Shown here: positions 18,756 through 29,382 of the stretch, piece after piece | Position numbering within the stretch: position 1 is the first letter of the stretch | Layout: each line of letters begins with the position of its first letter | DNA from: Bacteroidales bacterium | GTDB lineage: Bacteria; Bacteroidota; Bacteroidia; Bacteroidales; UBA10428 | Assembly (NCBI GenBank): GCA_016934395.1 | Contig: JAFGSZ010000080.1 | Span: forward strand, 1-64,000 | DNA: 64,000 nucleotides | Reading direction: 5' to 3' | Made by a program: the position numbers and the translations under genes | The notes under the pieces: model-generated | Databases searched by the model: none | What the model was told of the DNA's origin: nothing | What the model saw: only the letters and a program-made list of their open reading frames with translations

Positions 18756-20406
18756 AGAATATGCCAGTCATCCGAATTATAAAGCCCCGCAGGGAAATAA
18801 ACTCCATACAAAATCGTGGCAAACAGAGGCCCCGTTAAGAATGTTGTTAAACAATCTCGATCGGGAAGTAGCAGAAAATCCGGAGGATCTGGTTGTGTAC
18901 GGAGGAACCGGTCAGGCAGCGCGGAATCCGGAAGCGCTAAAAAATATTATAAAGCTATTGCTTGAACTCGATGAAGAGCATAGCCTGCTTATACAATCCG
19001 GAAAAGCGGTAGGAATTGTTCGCACGCATCCTGAAGCGCCCAGGGTACTCATTGCCAACAGCAACCTGGTACCGGCCTGGGCCAACTGGGAACATTTTGA
19101 AAAACTGAAACAGCAGAGACTGATGATGTACGGTCAGATGACCGCCGGAAGTTGGATTTATATCGGAACCCAGGGAATTTTGCAAGGCACTTACGAAACT
19201 TTTGCCGCCTGTGGCAAAAAATATTTTAGTGGTGACCTGTCGCATAAACTTCTTGTTTCGGGTGGACTTGGCGGAATGGGCGGCGCCCAGCCACTGGCAG
19301 CCACTATGGCAGGAGCCGCATTTCTGGGAGTGGATGTTGATCCCGATCGTATTAAAAAGCGTTTGAAAACCCGTTATATTGATTTAATGACCTTTGATTA
19401 CGAAGAAGCAAAAAATCGCGTTCTTGAAGCTAAAAAAAAGGGTGACGCTATTTCAATCGGACTAGTAGGCAATATTGGAGATGTAATTGAAAAATTATTA
19501 CACGATAATATTATTCCAGATATTGTTACAGATCAGACTTCGGCACACGATCCGGTTTACGGATATATTCCTCATGGATTATCTCTCAACGAGGCATTGA
19601 GTTTACGAAAAAACGATCCTGTTCTGTATAAAAAACAGTCCTTGAAAAGTATGGCCAGACATGTGGGGTTTATGCTTGAAATGAAAAAGAAGGGTAGTGT
19701 GGTTTTCGATTATGGCAATAATCTGCGTGAAATGGCTTTGCAGGGGGGTGAAAAAAATGCTTTTGATTTTAAAGGATTTGTACCGGAATTTATCCGCCCG
19801 CTTTTTTGTGAAGGCCAGGGGCCATTTCGCTGGGCTGCCCTGTCAGGAGATCCGCAAGATATTTACACAACTGACGAAGCACTGATTAAAGCTTTCCCGG
19901 AAAATCTACATATGATCCACTGGCTGAAAGAAGCTAAAGAAAAAGTAGCTTTCCAGGGCCTTCCCTGCCGGATATGCTGGTTGGGTATGGGCGACCGTGA
20001 AAAAGCAGGCCTTATATTTAATGGACTGGTAAAAACCGGGAAATTAAAAGCTCCTGTGGTTATTGGACGCGATCACCTTGATTGTGGATCCGTTGCTTCT
20101 CCAAACCGGGAAACCGAAGGGATGCTAGATGGCAGCGATGCCGTTTCTGACTGGCCCCTTTTAAACCTGATGTCAAATACCAGTGCCGGGGCTACCTGGG
20201 TTTCCTTTCATCATGGAGGCGGCGTAGGAATGGGATATTCACAGCATGCCGGTATGGTGGTTCTTGCTGATGGAACAGAGAGAGCTGAACGATGCATAAA
20301 ACGTGTATTGTATAACGATCCGGCAACAGGAATCTTTCGCCATGCTGATGCAGGATATGAAAGCGCCAATAAAAACAGGGACAAATTCAAGCTAAACTTT
20401 TTGTAA
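18733..20406 (+). CDS. hutU: Urocanate hydratase
   Basis: This is a 557-residue enzyme that adds water to urocanate to give 4-imidazolone-5-propionate, using NAD+ as an electrophile. Visible family features are the NAD-binding glycine cluster ([19 protein letters not shown]), the [13 protein letters not shown] block near the N-terminus, [16 protein letters not shown], and the C-terminal [13 protein letters not shown]. The ATG lies inside the end of hutH, so translation is coupled. hutI follows after 12 bp. Confidence 0.96.
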   Translation: MNFSEFIKEYASHPNYKAPQGNKLHTKSWQTEAPLRMLLNNLDREVAENPEDLVVYGGTGQAARNPEALKNIIKLLLELDEEHSLLIQSGKAVGIVRTHPEAPRVLIANSNLVPAWANWEHFEKLKQQRLMMYGQMTAGSWIYIGTQGILQGTYETFAACGKKYFSGDLSHKLLVSGGLGGMGGAQPLAATMAGAAFLGVDVDPDRIKKRLKTRYIDLMTFDYEEAKNRVLEAKKKGDAISIGLVGNIGDVIEKLLHDNIIPDIVTDQTSAHDPVYGYIPHGLSLNEALSLRKNDPVLYKKQSLKSMARHVGFMLEMKKKGSVVFDYGNNLREMALQGGEKNAFDFKGFVPEFIRPLFCEGQGPFRWAALSGDPQDIYTTDEALIKAFPENLHMIHWLKEAKEKVAFQGLPCRICWLGMGDREKAGLIFNGLVKTGKLKAPVVIGRDHLDCGSVASPNRETEGMLDGSDAVSDWPLLNLMSNTSAGATWVSFHHGGGVGMGYSQHAGMVVLADGTERAERCIKRVLYNDPATGIFRHADAGYESANKNRDKFKLNFL

Positions 20407-20418
20407 CTTAACAGGTGT

Positions 20419-21663
20419 ATGGATACAAAAACACTTATCGGCCCATTTAAACAACTGGTAACCATGCGTGGTCTTCCTCATAAAGGCCCGCTAACAGATC
20501 CGCAACTTGAAATAATTGAAGATGCAGGTATGGTTGTCCGGGAAGGTTATATTTTACAAATCGGAAAGTTTTCGGAATTATATCCCTTGATAAAAAATGG
20601 CCATTATTTATTGGATATTATCAATGAACCTGTCGTCGCATTTCCGGGATTTATTGATGCCCATACGCATATTTGCTGGGCTGGAAGCAGGGCAAACGAT
20701 TACGCTATGAGGGTATCGGGCAAATCGTACCTGGAAATTGCCAGCAGTGGCGGAGGGATTATCGATACAGTTAAAAAAACCCGTCAGGCGAGTCACGAAA
20801 ATCTTTTAGCTTCATTAAAAAAAAGAGCAGATCAACAATTTATATCCGGGATTACTACTTCGGAAGTAAAAAGCGGATATGGCTTAACTGTTGAGGACGA
20901 AATTAAAATGCTGGAGGTTATCAGGCTGGCAGATTCTTCACTTGCTATTGACCTTATACCCACCTGCCTTGCTGCCCACATCAAACCAAAAGATTTTTCA
21001 GGAACTAAAGCTGAATATCTGGAACACATTATAAATAATCTTTTCCCTATACTGAAAGAAAAAAAACTGACTAACCGTATCGACATTTTTGTTGAAGAAA
21101 GCGCTTTTAGTATTGAAGAGGCAAAAATTTATCTTAAAGAAGCCCGACAGCAAAATTTTGATATCGTTGTGCATGCCGATCAGTTTACCACCGGAGGAAG
21201 CAAACTTGCAGTAGATTATAAAGCCATTAGTGCCGATCACCTGGAAGCCTCTTCTGACAAAGAGATTCAAATGCTGGCAAAAAGTGACGTAATCCCCTTG
21301 GTACTTCCGGGTTCGTCAATAGGATTAGGATACCAGTTTGCACCGGCAAGAAAATTATTGAATGCAGGAGCAAGTCTTGCTATTGCCTCTGACTGGAATC
21401 CCGGATCGGCCCCTATGGGAGATTTACTTGTACAGGCTGCTATTTTGGGAATATATGAAAAACTTACCCTTGCGGAAACTTTTGCAGGGATAACATATAG
21501 GGCTGCTGCTGCTCTTGGACTAAATGACAGGGGGATAATCGAAACCGGATATTCGGCTGATATAGCAGCTTTCCCAATAGAAAATTACCAGGACATATTA
21601 TATTATCAGGGTAGGATAAAACCTTCAGCTATCTGGAAAAAAGGAATACGTACAACTATATAA
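20419..21663 (+). CDS. hutI: Imidazolonepropionase
   Basis: This is a 414-residue amidohydrolase-superfamily metalloenzyme that opens imidazolone-5-propionate to N-formimino-L-glutamate. The metal-binding HxH is in GFIDAHTHICWAGSR, further ligands are in VVHADQFTTGG, and the acidic ligand is in SDWNPGSAPMG. The SSGGGI and KSGYGL substrate loops are present. It is the third enzyme of the operon, with 20 bp to ftcD. Confidence 0.96.
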   Translation: MDTKTLIGPFKQLVTMRGLPHKGPLTDPQLEIIEDAGMVVREGYILQIGKFSELYPLIKNGHYLLDIINEPVVAFPGFIDAHTHICWAGSRANDYAMRVSGKSYLEIASSGGGIIDTVKKTRQASHENLLASLKKRADQQFISGITTSEVKSGYGLTVEDEIKMLEVIRLADSSLAIDLIPTCLAAHIKPKDFSGTKAEYLEHIINNLFPILKEKKLTNRIDIFVEESAFSIEEAKIYLKEARQQNFDIVVHADQFTTGGSKLAVDYKAISADHLEASSDKEIQMLAKSDVIPLVLPGSSIGLGYQFAPARKLLNAGASLAIASDWNPGSAPMGDLLVQAAILGIYEKLTLAETFAGITYRAAAALGLNDRGIIETGYSADIAAFPIENYQDILYYQGRIKPSAIWKKGIRTTI

Positions 21664-21683
21664 ATTATAGATTCAGACAAGCT

Positions 21684-23381
21684 ATGAAACAACTTATCGA
21701 ATGTGTTCCCAATTTTAGTGAGGGAAATGACTTAACAATAATTAACCAAATCACCCGGGAAATTGAATCTGTTGAAGGGGTAAAATTAATTCATGTTGAT
21801 CCGGGCAAAGCCACTAACCGCACCGTGGTAACTTTTGTGGGAGCCCCTGAACAGGTTTGTGAAGCAGCGTTCAGGGCCGTTAAAAAAGCCTCGTTGCTCA
21901 TTGACATGAAAAAACATAAAGGTGCCCATCCGCGTTTTGGCGCTACTGACGTATGTCCCTTGGTTCCGATTTCAGGAATCACCATGGATGAAACGGTAAA
22001 ATTTGCCCGCAGGCTTGGGGAACGCATTGGAAATGAACTGGGCATTCCGGTGTATTGTTATGAATCTGCTGCTTTTGAAGAAAAAAAACGTAATCTTGCC
22101 AGCTGCAGATCGGGAGAATATGAAGGTTTAAAAGAAAAGCTGGCGAATCCGGGATGGAAGCCGGATTATGGTCCTGCCGAATTTAATGCCAATGTTGCCC
22201 GTACCGGCGCTGTGGCAGTTGGTGCACGGAATTTTTTAATTGCCTACAATGTAAATCTGAATACCACCTCCACCCGGCGGGCAAATTCCATAGCATTCGA
22301 TATACGTGAAAAAGGACGGGTAAAGCGTGAAGGAGGTACTCTTACTGGAAAAATAATTAAAGACGAAAAAGGAAATCCTGTTTATGAACCCGGAATGTTA
22401 AAATGTGTAAAAGGCATTGGATGGTACATCGAAGAATATGGCATTGCTCAATTATCGTTTAACCTTACAGATATTACAATAACCTCAATGCATCAGGTTT
22501 TCGAAACAGCCTGCCAGCGAGCTGAAGCCAGGGGATTGCGGGTAACAGGATCGGAACTGGTAGGTGTTATCCCCTTGCAGGCTATGTTGGATGCCGGCAG
22601 GTATTTTTTAAAAAAACAACAGCGATCCACAGGTATTTCCGATGGTGAAATCATTAAAATAGCAATAAAATCACTTGGACTGGATGAACTTACCCCCTTT
22701 GATCCCGAAAAAAAAATAATAGAGTATATACTTGAAAGCGATTCACAAAAAAAACTGATCCGTATGAACCTGAAACAATTTGCAGAAGAAACCGCGTCTG
22801 AATCTCCCGCTCCGGGCGGCGGATCTGTTTCAGCTTACCTTGGGGCAATCGGAGCATCCCTGGGAACCATGGTGGCTAATTTATCATCGCATAAACGCGG
22901 ATGGGATAACCGCTGGGAAGAATTTTCCAATTGGGCTGAAGAAGGTAAAAAATACCAGGACCAGTTAATTCAAATGGTAGATGAAGATACGCGGGCATTT
23001 AACCTTTTGATGGATGCCTACGGATTACCCAAAAAATCTGAACAGGAAAAAATTCATCGCGAAAAAGCCATTCAGGAAGCTACACATTATGCTATTGAAG
23101 TGCCATTGAAAGTTATGGAACTCTGTTTCGGATCCATGACCATGATTAAAACCATGGCAGAAATTGGAAACCCGGCTTCTGTAAGTGATGCGGGAGTAGG
23201 TGCCCTGGCTGCCCGATCGGGTGTATTGGGAGCATTTCTTAATGTGAAAATTAATGCTGCCGGAATTTCAGATAAAAATTTTGCGGAAAAGGTAGTTTCC
23301 AAGGGAAAGGAAATAGAGAACAAAACAATTGTAATGGAACAGGAAATTCTTAAGATAGTGGAATCAAAAATCAGCAAATAA
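21684..23381 (+). CDS. ftcD: Bifunctional glutamate formimidoyltransferase / formimidoyl-THF cyclodeaminase
   Basis: This is a 565-residue two-domain enzyme. Residues 1 to about 330 form the formiminotransferase (LIECVPNFSEGND at the N-terminus, KAHKGAHPRFGATDVCPLVP-type folate and substrate loop). Residues about 350-565 form the cyclodeaminase (ETASESPAPGGGSVSAYLGA, then the helical NPASVSDAGVGALAAR). It moves the formimino group of formiminoglutamate to tetrahydrofolate and releases ammonia, giving glutamate and methenyl-THF. The fused form replaces hutG, which is absent. It is the last gene of the operon. Confidence 0.95.
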   Translation: MKQLIECVPNFSEGNDLTIINQITREIESVEGVKLIHVDPGKATNRTVVTFVGAPEQVCEAAFRAVKKASLLIDMKKHKGAHPRFGATDVCPLVPISGITMDETVKFARRLGERIGNELGIPVYCYESAAFEEKKRNLASCRSGEYEGLKEKLANPGWKPDYGPAEFNANVARTGAVAVGARNFLIAYNVNLNTTSTRRANSIAFDIREKGRVKREGGTLTGKIIKDEKGNPVYEPGMLKCVKGIGWYIEEYGIAQLSFNLTDITITSMHQVFETACQRAEARGLRVTGSELVGVIPLQAMLDAGRYFLKKQQRSTGISDGEIIKIAIKSLGLDELTPFDPEKKIIEYILESDSQKKLIRMNLKQFAEETASESPAPGGGSVSAYLGAIGASLGTMVANLSSHKRGWDNRWEEFSNWAEEGKKYQDQLIQMVDEDTRAFNLLMDAYGLPKKSEQEKIHREKAIQEATHYAIEVPLKVMELCFGSMTMIKTMAEIGNPASVSDAGVGALAARSGVLGAFLNVKINAAGISDKNFAEKVVSKGKEIENKTIVMEQEILKIVESKISK

Positions 23382-23411
23382 TCTCTTTGATTTTAATATT
23401 TGTTTGTTCTT

Positions 23412-25535
23412 CTAAATGTGAATTCTGATTTGAAATTTTATTTCTGTTTTATTACTTCCCTGAATTTCGGTTAATCCACTACCTATAAAATTACGGTTCG
23501 CATACCAGGTATGGGATATACGAAACCAGAAATCGAACCATGAGGTTAGTGAATATTTTATCAGAAAATATCCTTTCAGCCCCTTATAATAATATGCAGG
23601 CACAGAAAAATTATACAATACATCATTTTCATAGGCATAAATCCGGGTATCATAATTATCGGTATTAAACCAGGCCATTCGACTTCTGATGGAGAACGGA
23701 CGCTGAGATGGGTTAAAAACTAAATCATGATAAAATAAAAATCCCCGGGAAATATCCCCTTCAAAGTGAACCTGTTTCCACTCCAAACTATTTTTCATAG
23801 TTAAGCTGCTTAACAACGGATAGCTGATCAGGTATCTGAAACTCCATTGTTTTTTATCCACAGGCGTTTCAATAAGATACATTTCATTATCTGAATTCTG
23901 TTGTTTGTTTTTTAACTTGAACTTTGCATACATCATTACTTTTCGGGAGGGTGTATAATCAAGCCTTAAATAAGTATCATTTCCGGTTGAAGGGGAAGAT
24001 AAATTATACCTTAGCCAGGGAAATTCAAACAGGTCATAATAAGCAGTAAATTTGAGATTATTTACAAGTTTTAATTCTGTACCCAGATACAATCCTTTTT
24101 CATTGGTAATATCCGACGATTCTGAAAAAGCAGCACAATAGGGAGAGAAAAATCCCGGTTGATAATTCCGGTAAATTGCGCTGATCAGCACTCTGGAATC
24201 GGTATAAAACAAAGCTCCCTGTAATATCCCGAAACCTTTATAACTATAAGAAGATTCACCAAAGAGTTGTATTTTTTTGAATCCTACCTGGTAATTTACT
24301 CCTGCATTTGACAATTGGTTTCCTTGAAAATCATAAAGATTATAGGGACTGTCATCTTTAATTTTTTGCTTTGAATACCTGTAATTTGCGGCGGTAAGTC
24401 CGATTTTAAATACCGATCCGGTATACGTGAGATGTGCCCCAAAAGAAGTTTCACTAATGGTATTCTCATCTGCAATTTCACCCGGAGTACTGTGTAATCC
24501 GTTTTCCTGTAAAGAGGTAAATTGAATTTCACCATTTTCTGAGGTATCGGTAAGATTGGCATCCCTTTTTTTCCGGGAAATAAAAACAGTTGCATCAAAT
24601 TTACTAATATTCATTGTTGCAGCAACACCCCGAAAATATCCATTCTCTTCTGCAGATGTATTTCTGCGGATGATATCCGAGGATTTATTAACATCCGATA
24701 CCAGGCCTGATTTGCCGAAAGACAAACCATTCCATAAGGTCAGCCCCTGCCCTGCCCGCATATAAAAATCTCCCAGAATAAACTGCTTTAGTAAACGATT
24801 TGAATTTACCTGAATATATCCCGAATAAAAGTCAAATCCATATGGATTCGAACCGGTGAAAAATTCTTCACCTGCATCTTTCTCCATAATAAATCCCGCA
24901 TACACCCGGTTGAGATAATGGTAGGTATAGCGTGAATAAATTTTCAGAGGATTTCCCAGGTAACGGCTCTTCTCCGGGTTTACAACAAGCACCGAATCCG
25001 GAATTGGTATATAACCTTTCTGCTCCTGTAACACACTTTGAGACCGGAGAATAAATTCATGCCGGCCGAATTTATTTATATTTTTCAATTTTATTTTAGA
25101 ATCCTGAACAACCGGAGAAACAGTTACAAAAGGTTGAATTTTTTGCACCACTTCAGGAGTAAATCCAAAAACATAACTTAATTCATACAAGGAGAGCAAC
25201 TCACCATTTGTTTTTATATATTCAATTAAGGTGGCAATCTGAAAATCATTCAAAACATGCAGGCTTTGCAACTCTTCATGATTGGCAGCATTTATATTTA
25301 AAGGAAACTCCGAATAGTACAGCAGGTCATCAAATAACAGGCTATAGTCCAGTTCCTCATCAGAAGATTCAGAAAACTCTTCGATCAGATTTGTTATAAG
25401 CCGGTTGATTGTTGTTTCTGAGGATTGAGAATATAGTGCTGTTTTTGTGAAAATAAATAAAATGAAAATCCAAAGATTTAAAATCCGGATATAAAATATA
25501 AAATCTTTTATGCTCCTCTTTTTAAATGATTTCAA
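23412..25535 (-). CDS. Exported helix-hairpin-helix protein with predicted beta-barrel region
   Basis: This is a 707-residue protein with a long signal anchor (about 10-36, ending LYSQ). Residues 78-139 resemble paired ComEA-type helix-hairpin-helix motifs (LNINAANHEELQSLHVL and LSLYELSYVFGFTPEVVQKIQPFVTV), but the usual GIG hairpin glycines are replaced. The remaining 560 residues look like alternating amphipathic strands ending in an outer-membrane-type C-terminus (KTEIKFQIRIHI). The start is a TTG with an in-frame stop immediately upstream. Similar proteins are widespread and uncharacterised in Bacteroidota. A surface role, perhaps with DNA, is speculative. Confidence 0.75.
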   Translation of the reverse strand: MKSFKKRSIKDFIFYIRILNLWIFILFIFTKTALYSQSSETTINRLITNLIEEFSESSDEELDYSLLFDDLLYYSEFPLNINAANHEELQSLHVLNDFQIATLIEYIKTNGELLSLYELSYVFGFTPEVVQKIQPFVTVSPVVQDSKIKLKNINKFGRHEFILRSQSVLQEQKGYIPIPDSVLVVNPEKSRYLGNPLKIYSRYTYHYLNRVYAGFIMEKDAGEEFFTGSNPYGFDFYSGYIQVNSNRLLKQFILGDFYMRAGQGLTLWNGLSFGKSGLVSDVNKSSDIIRRNTSAEENGYFRGVAATMNISKFDATVFISRKKRDANLTDTSENGEIQFTSLQENGLHSTPGEIADENTISETSFGAHLTYTGSVFKIGLTAANYRYSKQKIKDDSPYNLYDFQGNQLSNAGVNYQVGFKKIQLFGESSYSYKGFGILQGALFYTDSRVLISAIYRNYQPGFFSPYCAAFSESSDITNEKGLYLGTELKLVNNLKFTAYYDLFEFPWLRYNLSSPSTGNDTYLRLDYTPSRKVMMYAKFKLKNKQQNSDNEMYLIETPVDKKQWSFRYLISYPLLSSLTMKNSLEWKQVHFEGDISRGFLFYHDLVFNPSQRPFSIRSRMAWFNTDNYDTRIYAYENDVLYNFSVPAYYYKGLKGYFLIKYSLTSWFDFWFRISHTWYANRNFIGSGLTEIQGSNKTEIKFQIRIHI

Positions 25536-25732
25536 CTAACAAAAATTAATTACCGGTATCGTGTTTAACAATATTTTTCCAAATTGCTGCTTAATCAAAT
25601 ACAAATTACACAAAACTAACGACTTATCAAAGTTTTTTAATTGAGTATTTATTTATAAAACAGACAGGTATGGTTGAATACTAAATTCAACATGAATCAG
25701 ACAATATTAAGAATTTGAAAATTACAAATATT

Positions 25733-26545
25733 CTAAAACTCATAAATCATGGACATATGCGGTGTAAAACCCATAATATTATGTTGCGAAAATGCAATAT
25801 CGGCTTTTAATCTTTTATATACTGCTCCAACACCAAATGAATAGCTCGATATTTTGAAAGAAGTAACTCCTGCCCGGAGGAAAATACTGTTTACAATCTG
25901 ATATTCTGCAGCAGTTTTAAAAACTATTTGTGTATCCATTTTTTTTTCAGTTTCCACACCCAAAAATAAATTTTCAGAAAATTGATATCCCATACCAACC
26001 TGAAGAATGACAGGAATTTTTACGTCTTCATATTGAGCAAAACCAGATCCGGTAGGATTGTAAATATGAGCGCCGATAAATAAATTATCAACCGGTTCTG
26101 CAAGAATACCGGCTTCAGCCGCTATTGCCCAGCTATTTCTATAGGAGTCGCCCACATGCACGTAAAACCCGTCTATCTGGATTCCGCCTGCAAACCGTTT
26201 TCCAAATGATTTACCAAAAGCAAGGCCTATTTTATTTTCGTTGTACCCTGAATACCCGAAAAAAGAATAATTGAATCCTATAGTACCGCCAAACGAGGGT
26301 ATAGCAATTGCAAAAGATTGTAACCCGTATTCCTCAACCGCGTAGCGGTTCTCATAATGAAACCCCAGTGTCAGGGCGTTCAGTCTTGCCAGGCCGGCCT
26401 GATTATGATAATTCGACCACACATCGAATACCATTACTCCGACATTTGCCATACCCGATTCGCGCGCACCGGAAGGATAATTATCGCTTACGGCGAATAA
26501 CTTCGGTACAAGACACAGAAATAGTATTAAAAGTAAAAAACGCAA
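25733..26545 (-). CDS. PorV/FadL-like outer-membrane protein of unknown function
   Basis: This is a 270-residue protein with a cleavable signal (ends LFAVS), an N-terminal GARESGMANVGVMVFDVWSN-type block followed by NQAGLA as in PorV/PorQ-like and FadL-like proteins, alternating beta strands, and a terminal aromatic (MIYEF), typical of outer-membrane barrels. The start is a TTG; upstream in frame there is only a stop. It lies upstream of the helix-hairpin-helix gene on the same strand, 197 bp apart. The specific function cannot be assigned. Confidence 0.7.
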   Translation of the reverse strand: MRFLLLILFLCLVPKLFAVSDNYPSGARESGMANVGVMVFDVWSNYHNQAGLARLNALTLGFHYENRYAVEEYGLQSFAIAIPSFGGTIGFNYSFFGYSGYNENKIGLAFGKSFGKRFAGGIQIDGFYVHVGDSYRNSWAIAAEAGILAEPVDNLFIGAHIYNPTGSGFAQYEDVKIPVILQVGMGYQFSENLFLGVETEKKMDTQIVFKTAAEYQIVNSIFLRAGVTSFKISSYSFGVGAVYKRLKADIAFSQHNIMGFTPHMSMIYEF

Positions 26546-26603
26546 ACTTCCGTTTATTTAACTTCCACTAAAAATATTTAATAAAAATGATAAAACTAGT
26601 TTT

Positions 26604-27110
26604 CTAATTTACCTTAAATTTAAATTTAACTTCTGCCAGGTCTTTATTGGCTTTAACAATTTTTTCCTTTAACGAATTCTTATACCCGGCTAATTTTTCA
26701 GCAATTATTTCATCACCGGTGGCCATTATCTGAGCAGCCAGAATCCCGGCGTTTTGCGCTGCATCAATTCCTACCGTAGCTACCGGGATTCCGGGAGGCA
26801 TTTGTACTATGGCCAAAAGAGCGTCCATTCCGTCGAGCGAGGCATTAATAGGTACCCCAATTACAGGCAGGGTAGTCATTGATGCAATAACACCGGGCAA
26901 ATGAGCGGCCATCCCGGCGGCGGCAATAATAACTTTTATACCCCTGCTTTTTGCATTTTTAGCAAACTTTTCAACCACATCGGGCGTACGGTGAGCAGAT
27001 AATGCATTCATTTCAAAAGGAATTTCAAACTCGTTAAGAATTTTTGCAGCTTTTTCCATAACCGGAAGATCAGAAGTGCTTCCCATAATTATACTTACGC
27101 TCGGAGTCAT
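26604..27110 (-). CDS. purE: N5-carboxyaminoimidazole ribonucleotide mutase, class I
   Basis: This is a 168-residue cytoplasmic enzyme of de novo purine synthesis that rearranges N5-CAIR to CAIR. Class I hallmarks are [12 protein letters not shown] at the N-terminus, the SAHRTPD substrate loop, and [12 protein letters not shown] with the catalytic histidine. Length is normal. It is divergent from hpt across a 91-bp shared promoter region, which fits joint control of purine synthesis and salvage. Confidence 0.95.
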   Translation of the reverse strand: MTPSVSIIMGSTSDLPVMEKAAKILNEFEIPFEMNALSAHRTPDVVEKFAKNAKSRGIKVIIAAAGMAAHLPGVIASMTTLPVIGVPINASLDGMDALLAIVQMPPGIPVATVGIDAAQNAGILAAQIMATGDEIIAEKLAGYKNSLKEKIVKANKDLAEVKFKFKVN

Positions 27111-27144
27111 AATTAATAATAATTAAGATTACGATTTATAAAAC

Positions 27145-27177
27145 CAAATTTAATTCAATAATTTGTACTTTCGCAAG
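27145..27177 (-). promoter_or_regulatory. Probable purE promoter
   Basis: Read on the minus strand, TAAATTTG (27145-27152) matches the Bacteroidetes -7 box, with CTTG (27174-27177) 21 nt upstream as a -33 element. It lies in the 91-bp gap shared with hpt. On the plus strand TACTTTCG (27166-27173) may serve hpt, but without a visible -33 partner. Confidence 0.35.
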
Positions 27178-27201
27178 ATACTTAAAATTTGATAATCATT
27201 A

Positions 27202-27735
27202 ATGAGGAAAATTAAGCTGTTGGATAAGGAATTTCAGGTATCGATTTATGCAAATGAAATTCAACAGGCTGTTAATATTATGGCGGAAAAAATGAATCAG
27301 GAACTTAAAGGTAAGGAAGTTATTTTTCTGGGGATTTTAAACGGGGCTTTTATGTTTGCTTCGGATCTGATCAGAAAAATTAATTTTCCCACTCAGATTT
27401 CATTTTTAAAATTAGCTTCATATTCAGGAACTTCAAGTTCAGGGGAAGTCAAACAATTGATCGGAGTTAATGAAAATATAGCAGGGAAAACTGTGGTGGT
27501 TCTTGAAGATATTGTAGATTCGGGAATTACCATTGAACAGATAATTGAACAGCTTCAAACATTTGAACCTTCTGAAATAAAAATAGCGGCCCTGCTTTTT
27601 AAACCGGATGCCTTTAAAAAAAAAATCAGACTGGATTATGTTGGAATAGAAATCCCCAATAATTTTATTGTGGGTTATGGACTGGATTATAATGGTTTTG
27701 GCAGAAACCTTAAAGATATTTATACTGTAATTTAA
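27202..27735 (+). CDS. hpt: Hypoxanthine phosphoribosyltransferase
   Basis: This is a 177-residue type I phosphoribosyltransferase that salvages hypoxanthine (and guanine) with PRPP. The PRPP-binding loop is VVVLEDIVDSGITIEQI. The LGILNGAFMFASDL and KLASYSGTSSSGE segments are typical of bacterial HPRT, and the C-terminal YVGIEIPNNFIVGYGLDY is the base-binding region. It is followed after 29 bp by adk, forming a nucleotide-metabolism operon. Confidence 0.95.
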   Translation: MRKIKLLDKEFQVSIYANEIQQAVNIMAEKMNQELKGKEVIFLGILNGAFMFASDLIRKINFPTQISFLKLASYSGTSSSGEVKQLIGVNENIAGKTVVVLEDIVDSGITIEQIIEQLQTFEPSEIKIAALLFKPDAFKKKIRLDYVGIEIPNNFIVGYGLDYNGFGRNLKDIYTVI

Positions 27736-27764
27736 TTTTTTTTAACACATAAAATTTTTCAAAT

Positions 27765-28340
27765 ATGCTTAACATAGTATTATTCGGCCCTCCTGGTGCC
27801 GGAAAAGGAACCCAGGCTGAAAAAATAATTAAAAAGTACCAGTTGGTTCATCTTTCTACCGGAGATATTTTAAGAGGAGAACTCACCAACCAGACAAAAC
27901 TGGGAGTGGAAGCTAAAAAGTACATGGATAAAGGGGAACTGGTTCCGGATGAAGTTGTAATCGGAATGATCGAATCAAAACTCGATAAGAATGCGGATGC
28001 CAGTGGATTTATTTTTGATGGTTTTCCAAGAACTACTGCACAGGCCGAAGCGCTGGGCAAGCTGTTACAGAAAAAAAGCACACCCATAACCATAATGCTG
28101 GCACTGGAAGTGGAAAAAGAAGAACTTTTAAAACGACTGCTTAACCGGGGGAAACTTTCCGGAAGAGCAGACGATCAGGATGTTTCTATTATTGAAAACC
28201 GAATAAAAGTTTATAATAACGATACAGCGCCTGTTATAGATTTTTACCAGAAACTGGGAAAATATAAAGCCATACAGGGTATGGGAAGTATCGATGATAT
28301 TTTCAATAGATTATGTATTGCTATTGATGCTGTAAAATAA
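27765..28340 (+). CDS. adk: Adenylate kinase
   Basis: This is a 191-residue enzyme that interconverts ATP + AMP with 2 ADP. The P-loop is [11 protein letters not shown] (residues 6-16), the AMP site contains LSTGDILR, and the DGFPRT motif is present. It is of the short form: the LID lacks the zinc-binding insertion of long bacterial adenylate kinases. It lies between hpt and obgE. Confidence 0.96.
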   Translation: MLNIVLFGPPGAGKGTQAEKIIKKYQLVHLSTGDILRGELTNQTKLGVEAKKYMDKGELVPDEVVIGMIESKLDKNADASGFIFDGFPRTTAQAEALGKLLQKKSTPITIMLALEVEKEELLKRLLNRGKLSGRADDQDVSIIENRIKVYNNDTAPVIDFYQKLGKYKAIQGMGSIDDIFNRLCIAIDAVK

Positions 28341-28356
28341 ATTTAAAAATTATCCG

Positions 28357-28387
28357 GGTGCTGCATTGTGCAGCACCTTGTTTTATA
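28357..28387 (+). terminator. Intrinsic terminator or attenuator between adk and obgE
   Basis: GGTGCTGCA and TGCAGCACC form a perfect 9-bp stem with a 3-nt loop, followed by TTGTTTTAT. It ends only 6 bp before the obgE ATG, so it separates nucleotide metabolism from obgE or allows partial read-through. Confidence 0.7.
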
Positions 28388-28392
28388 TTAAA

Positions 28393-29379
28393 ATGGCTGA
28401 ATCAAACTTTGTAGATTATATAAAAATCTTCTGCCGTTCGGGTAAAGGTGGTTCCGGATCGACTCATTTCCGTCGTGAAAAATTTATTCCGAAGGGGGGG
28501 CCTGATGGCGGGGATGGAGGACGTGGCGGCCATATTATTCTTAAAGGAAACAGCCATTTGTGGACGTTGCTGCATTTACGTTATAAGAAACATATTTTTG
28601 CAGAACATGGACAAAGCGGATCAGGCGCTATGAAAACCGGCTCTGATGGGAAAGATACTATAATTGAAGTCCCTCTTGGCACCATTGCAAAAGATGAAGA
28701 AGGAAATGTTCTCTTTGAAATTACAAAAGATGATGATTTAAAAATCCTTGTCCGCGGCGGCCGGGGAGGATTAGGGAACACTCATTTTAAATCTGCTACA
28801 AATCAAACACCCAGGTATGCCCAGCCCGGTGAATCAGAAATTGAAGGATATTTTTTCCTGGAACTTAAAATTCTGGCCGATGTAGGCCTTGTAGGATTTC
28901 CCAATGCCGGTAAATCAACATTATTATCAGCAATATCAGCTGCCAAGCCTAAAATTGCCAATTATCCCTTTACTACGCTCACACCAAATCTGGGTATTGT
29001 TCCTTACCGGAATGACCTGTCGTTTGTTATGGCCGATATCCCGGGAATAATCGAAGGAGCAAGTGAAGGAAAAGGCCTTGGAATAAGGTTCCTGCGTCAT
29101 ATAGAACGAAATTCAACCTTGTTGTTTATGGTAGCTGCCGATAGTAAAAATATACATGAAGAATATAAGATCCTTATTCAGGAACTTAAGCAATATAATC
29201 CGGAACTGATCGATAAAAAAAGGATTCTTGCCATCACAAAAACAGACCTGTTGGATGAAGAACTAATAGAAGAAATCCGGCTTGATTTACCTGCCATTCC
29301 CTGCATTTTTATTTCCTCGGTAACCCAATATAATCTTTCTCAGTTAAAAGACCTTTTATGGCAACAGCTAAACAGTTAA
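28393..29379 (+). CDS. obgE: Obg family GTPase
   Basis: This is a GTPase of about 328 residues involved in 50S subunit assembly and stress control. It has the glycine-rich OBG fold at the N-terminus ([26 protein letters not shown]). The G domain shows G1 [10 protein letters not shown]3 DIPGIIEGA with the Obg-specific switch, and G4 TKTD. There is no OCT domain. I chose the ATG at 28393: an upstream TTG at 28366 would start inside the terminator hairpin. The next gene follows after 3 bp. Confidence 0.95.
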   Translation: MAESNFVDYIKIFCRSGKGGSGSTHFRREKFIPKGGPDGGDGGRGGHIILKGNSHLWTLLHLRYKKHIFAEHGQSGSGAMKTGSDGKDTIIEVPLGTIAKDEEGNVLFEITKDDDLKILVRGGRGGLGNTHFKSATNQTPRYAQPGESEIEGYFFLELKILADVGLVGFPNAGKSTLLSAISAAKPKIANYPFTTLTPNLGIVPYRNDLSFVMADIPGIIEGASEGKGLGIRFLRHIERNSTLLFMVAADSKNIHEEYKILIQELKQYNPELIDKKRILAITKTDLLDEELIEEIRLDLPAIPCIFISSVTQYNLSQLKDLLWQQLNS

Positions 29380-29382
29380 CCT

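Noticed and set aside
28366..28392. TTG start for obgE nine codons upstream
   Set aside because: It lies inside the terminator hairpin, and the ATG at 28393 gives the standard Obg N-terminus.
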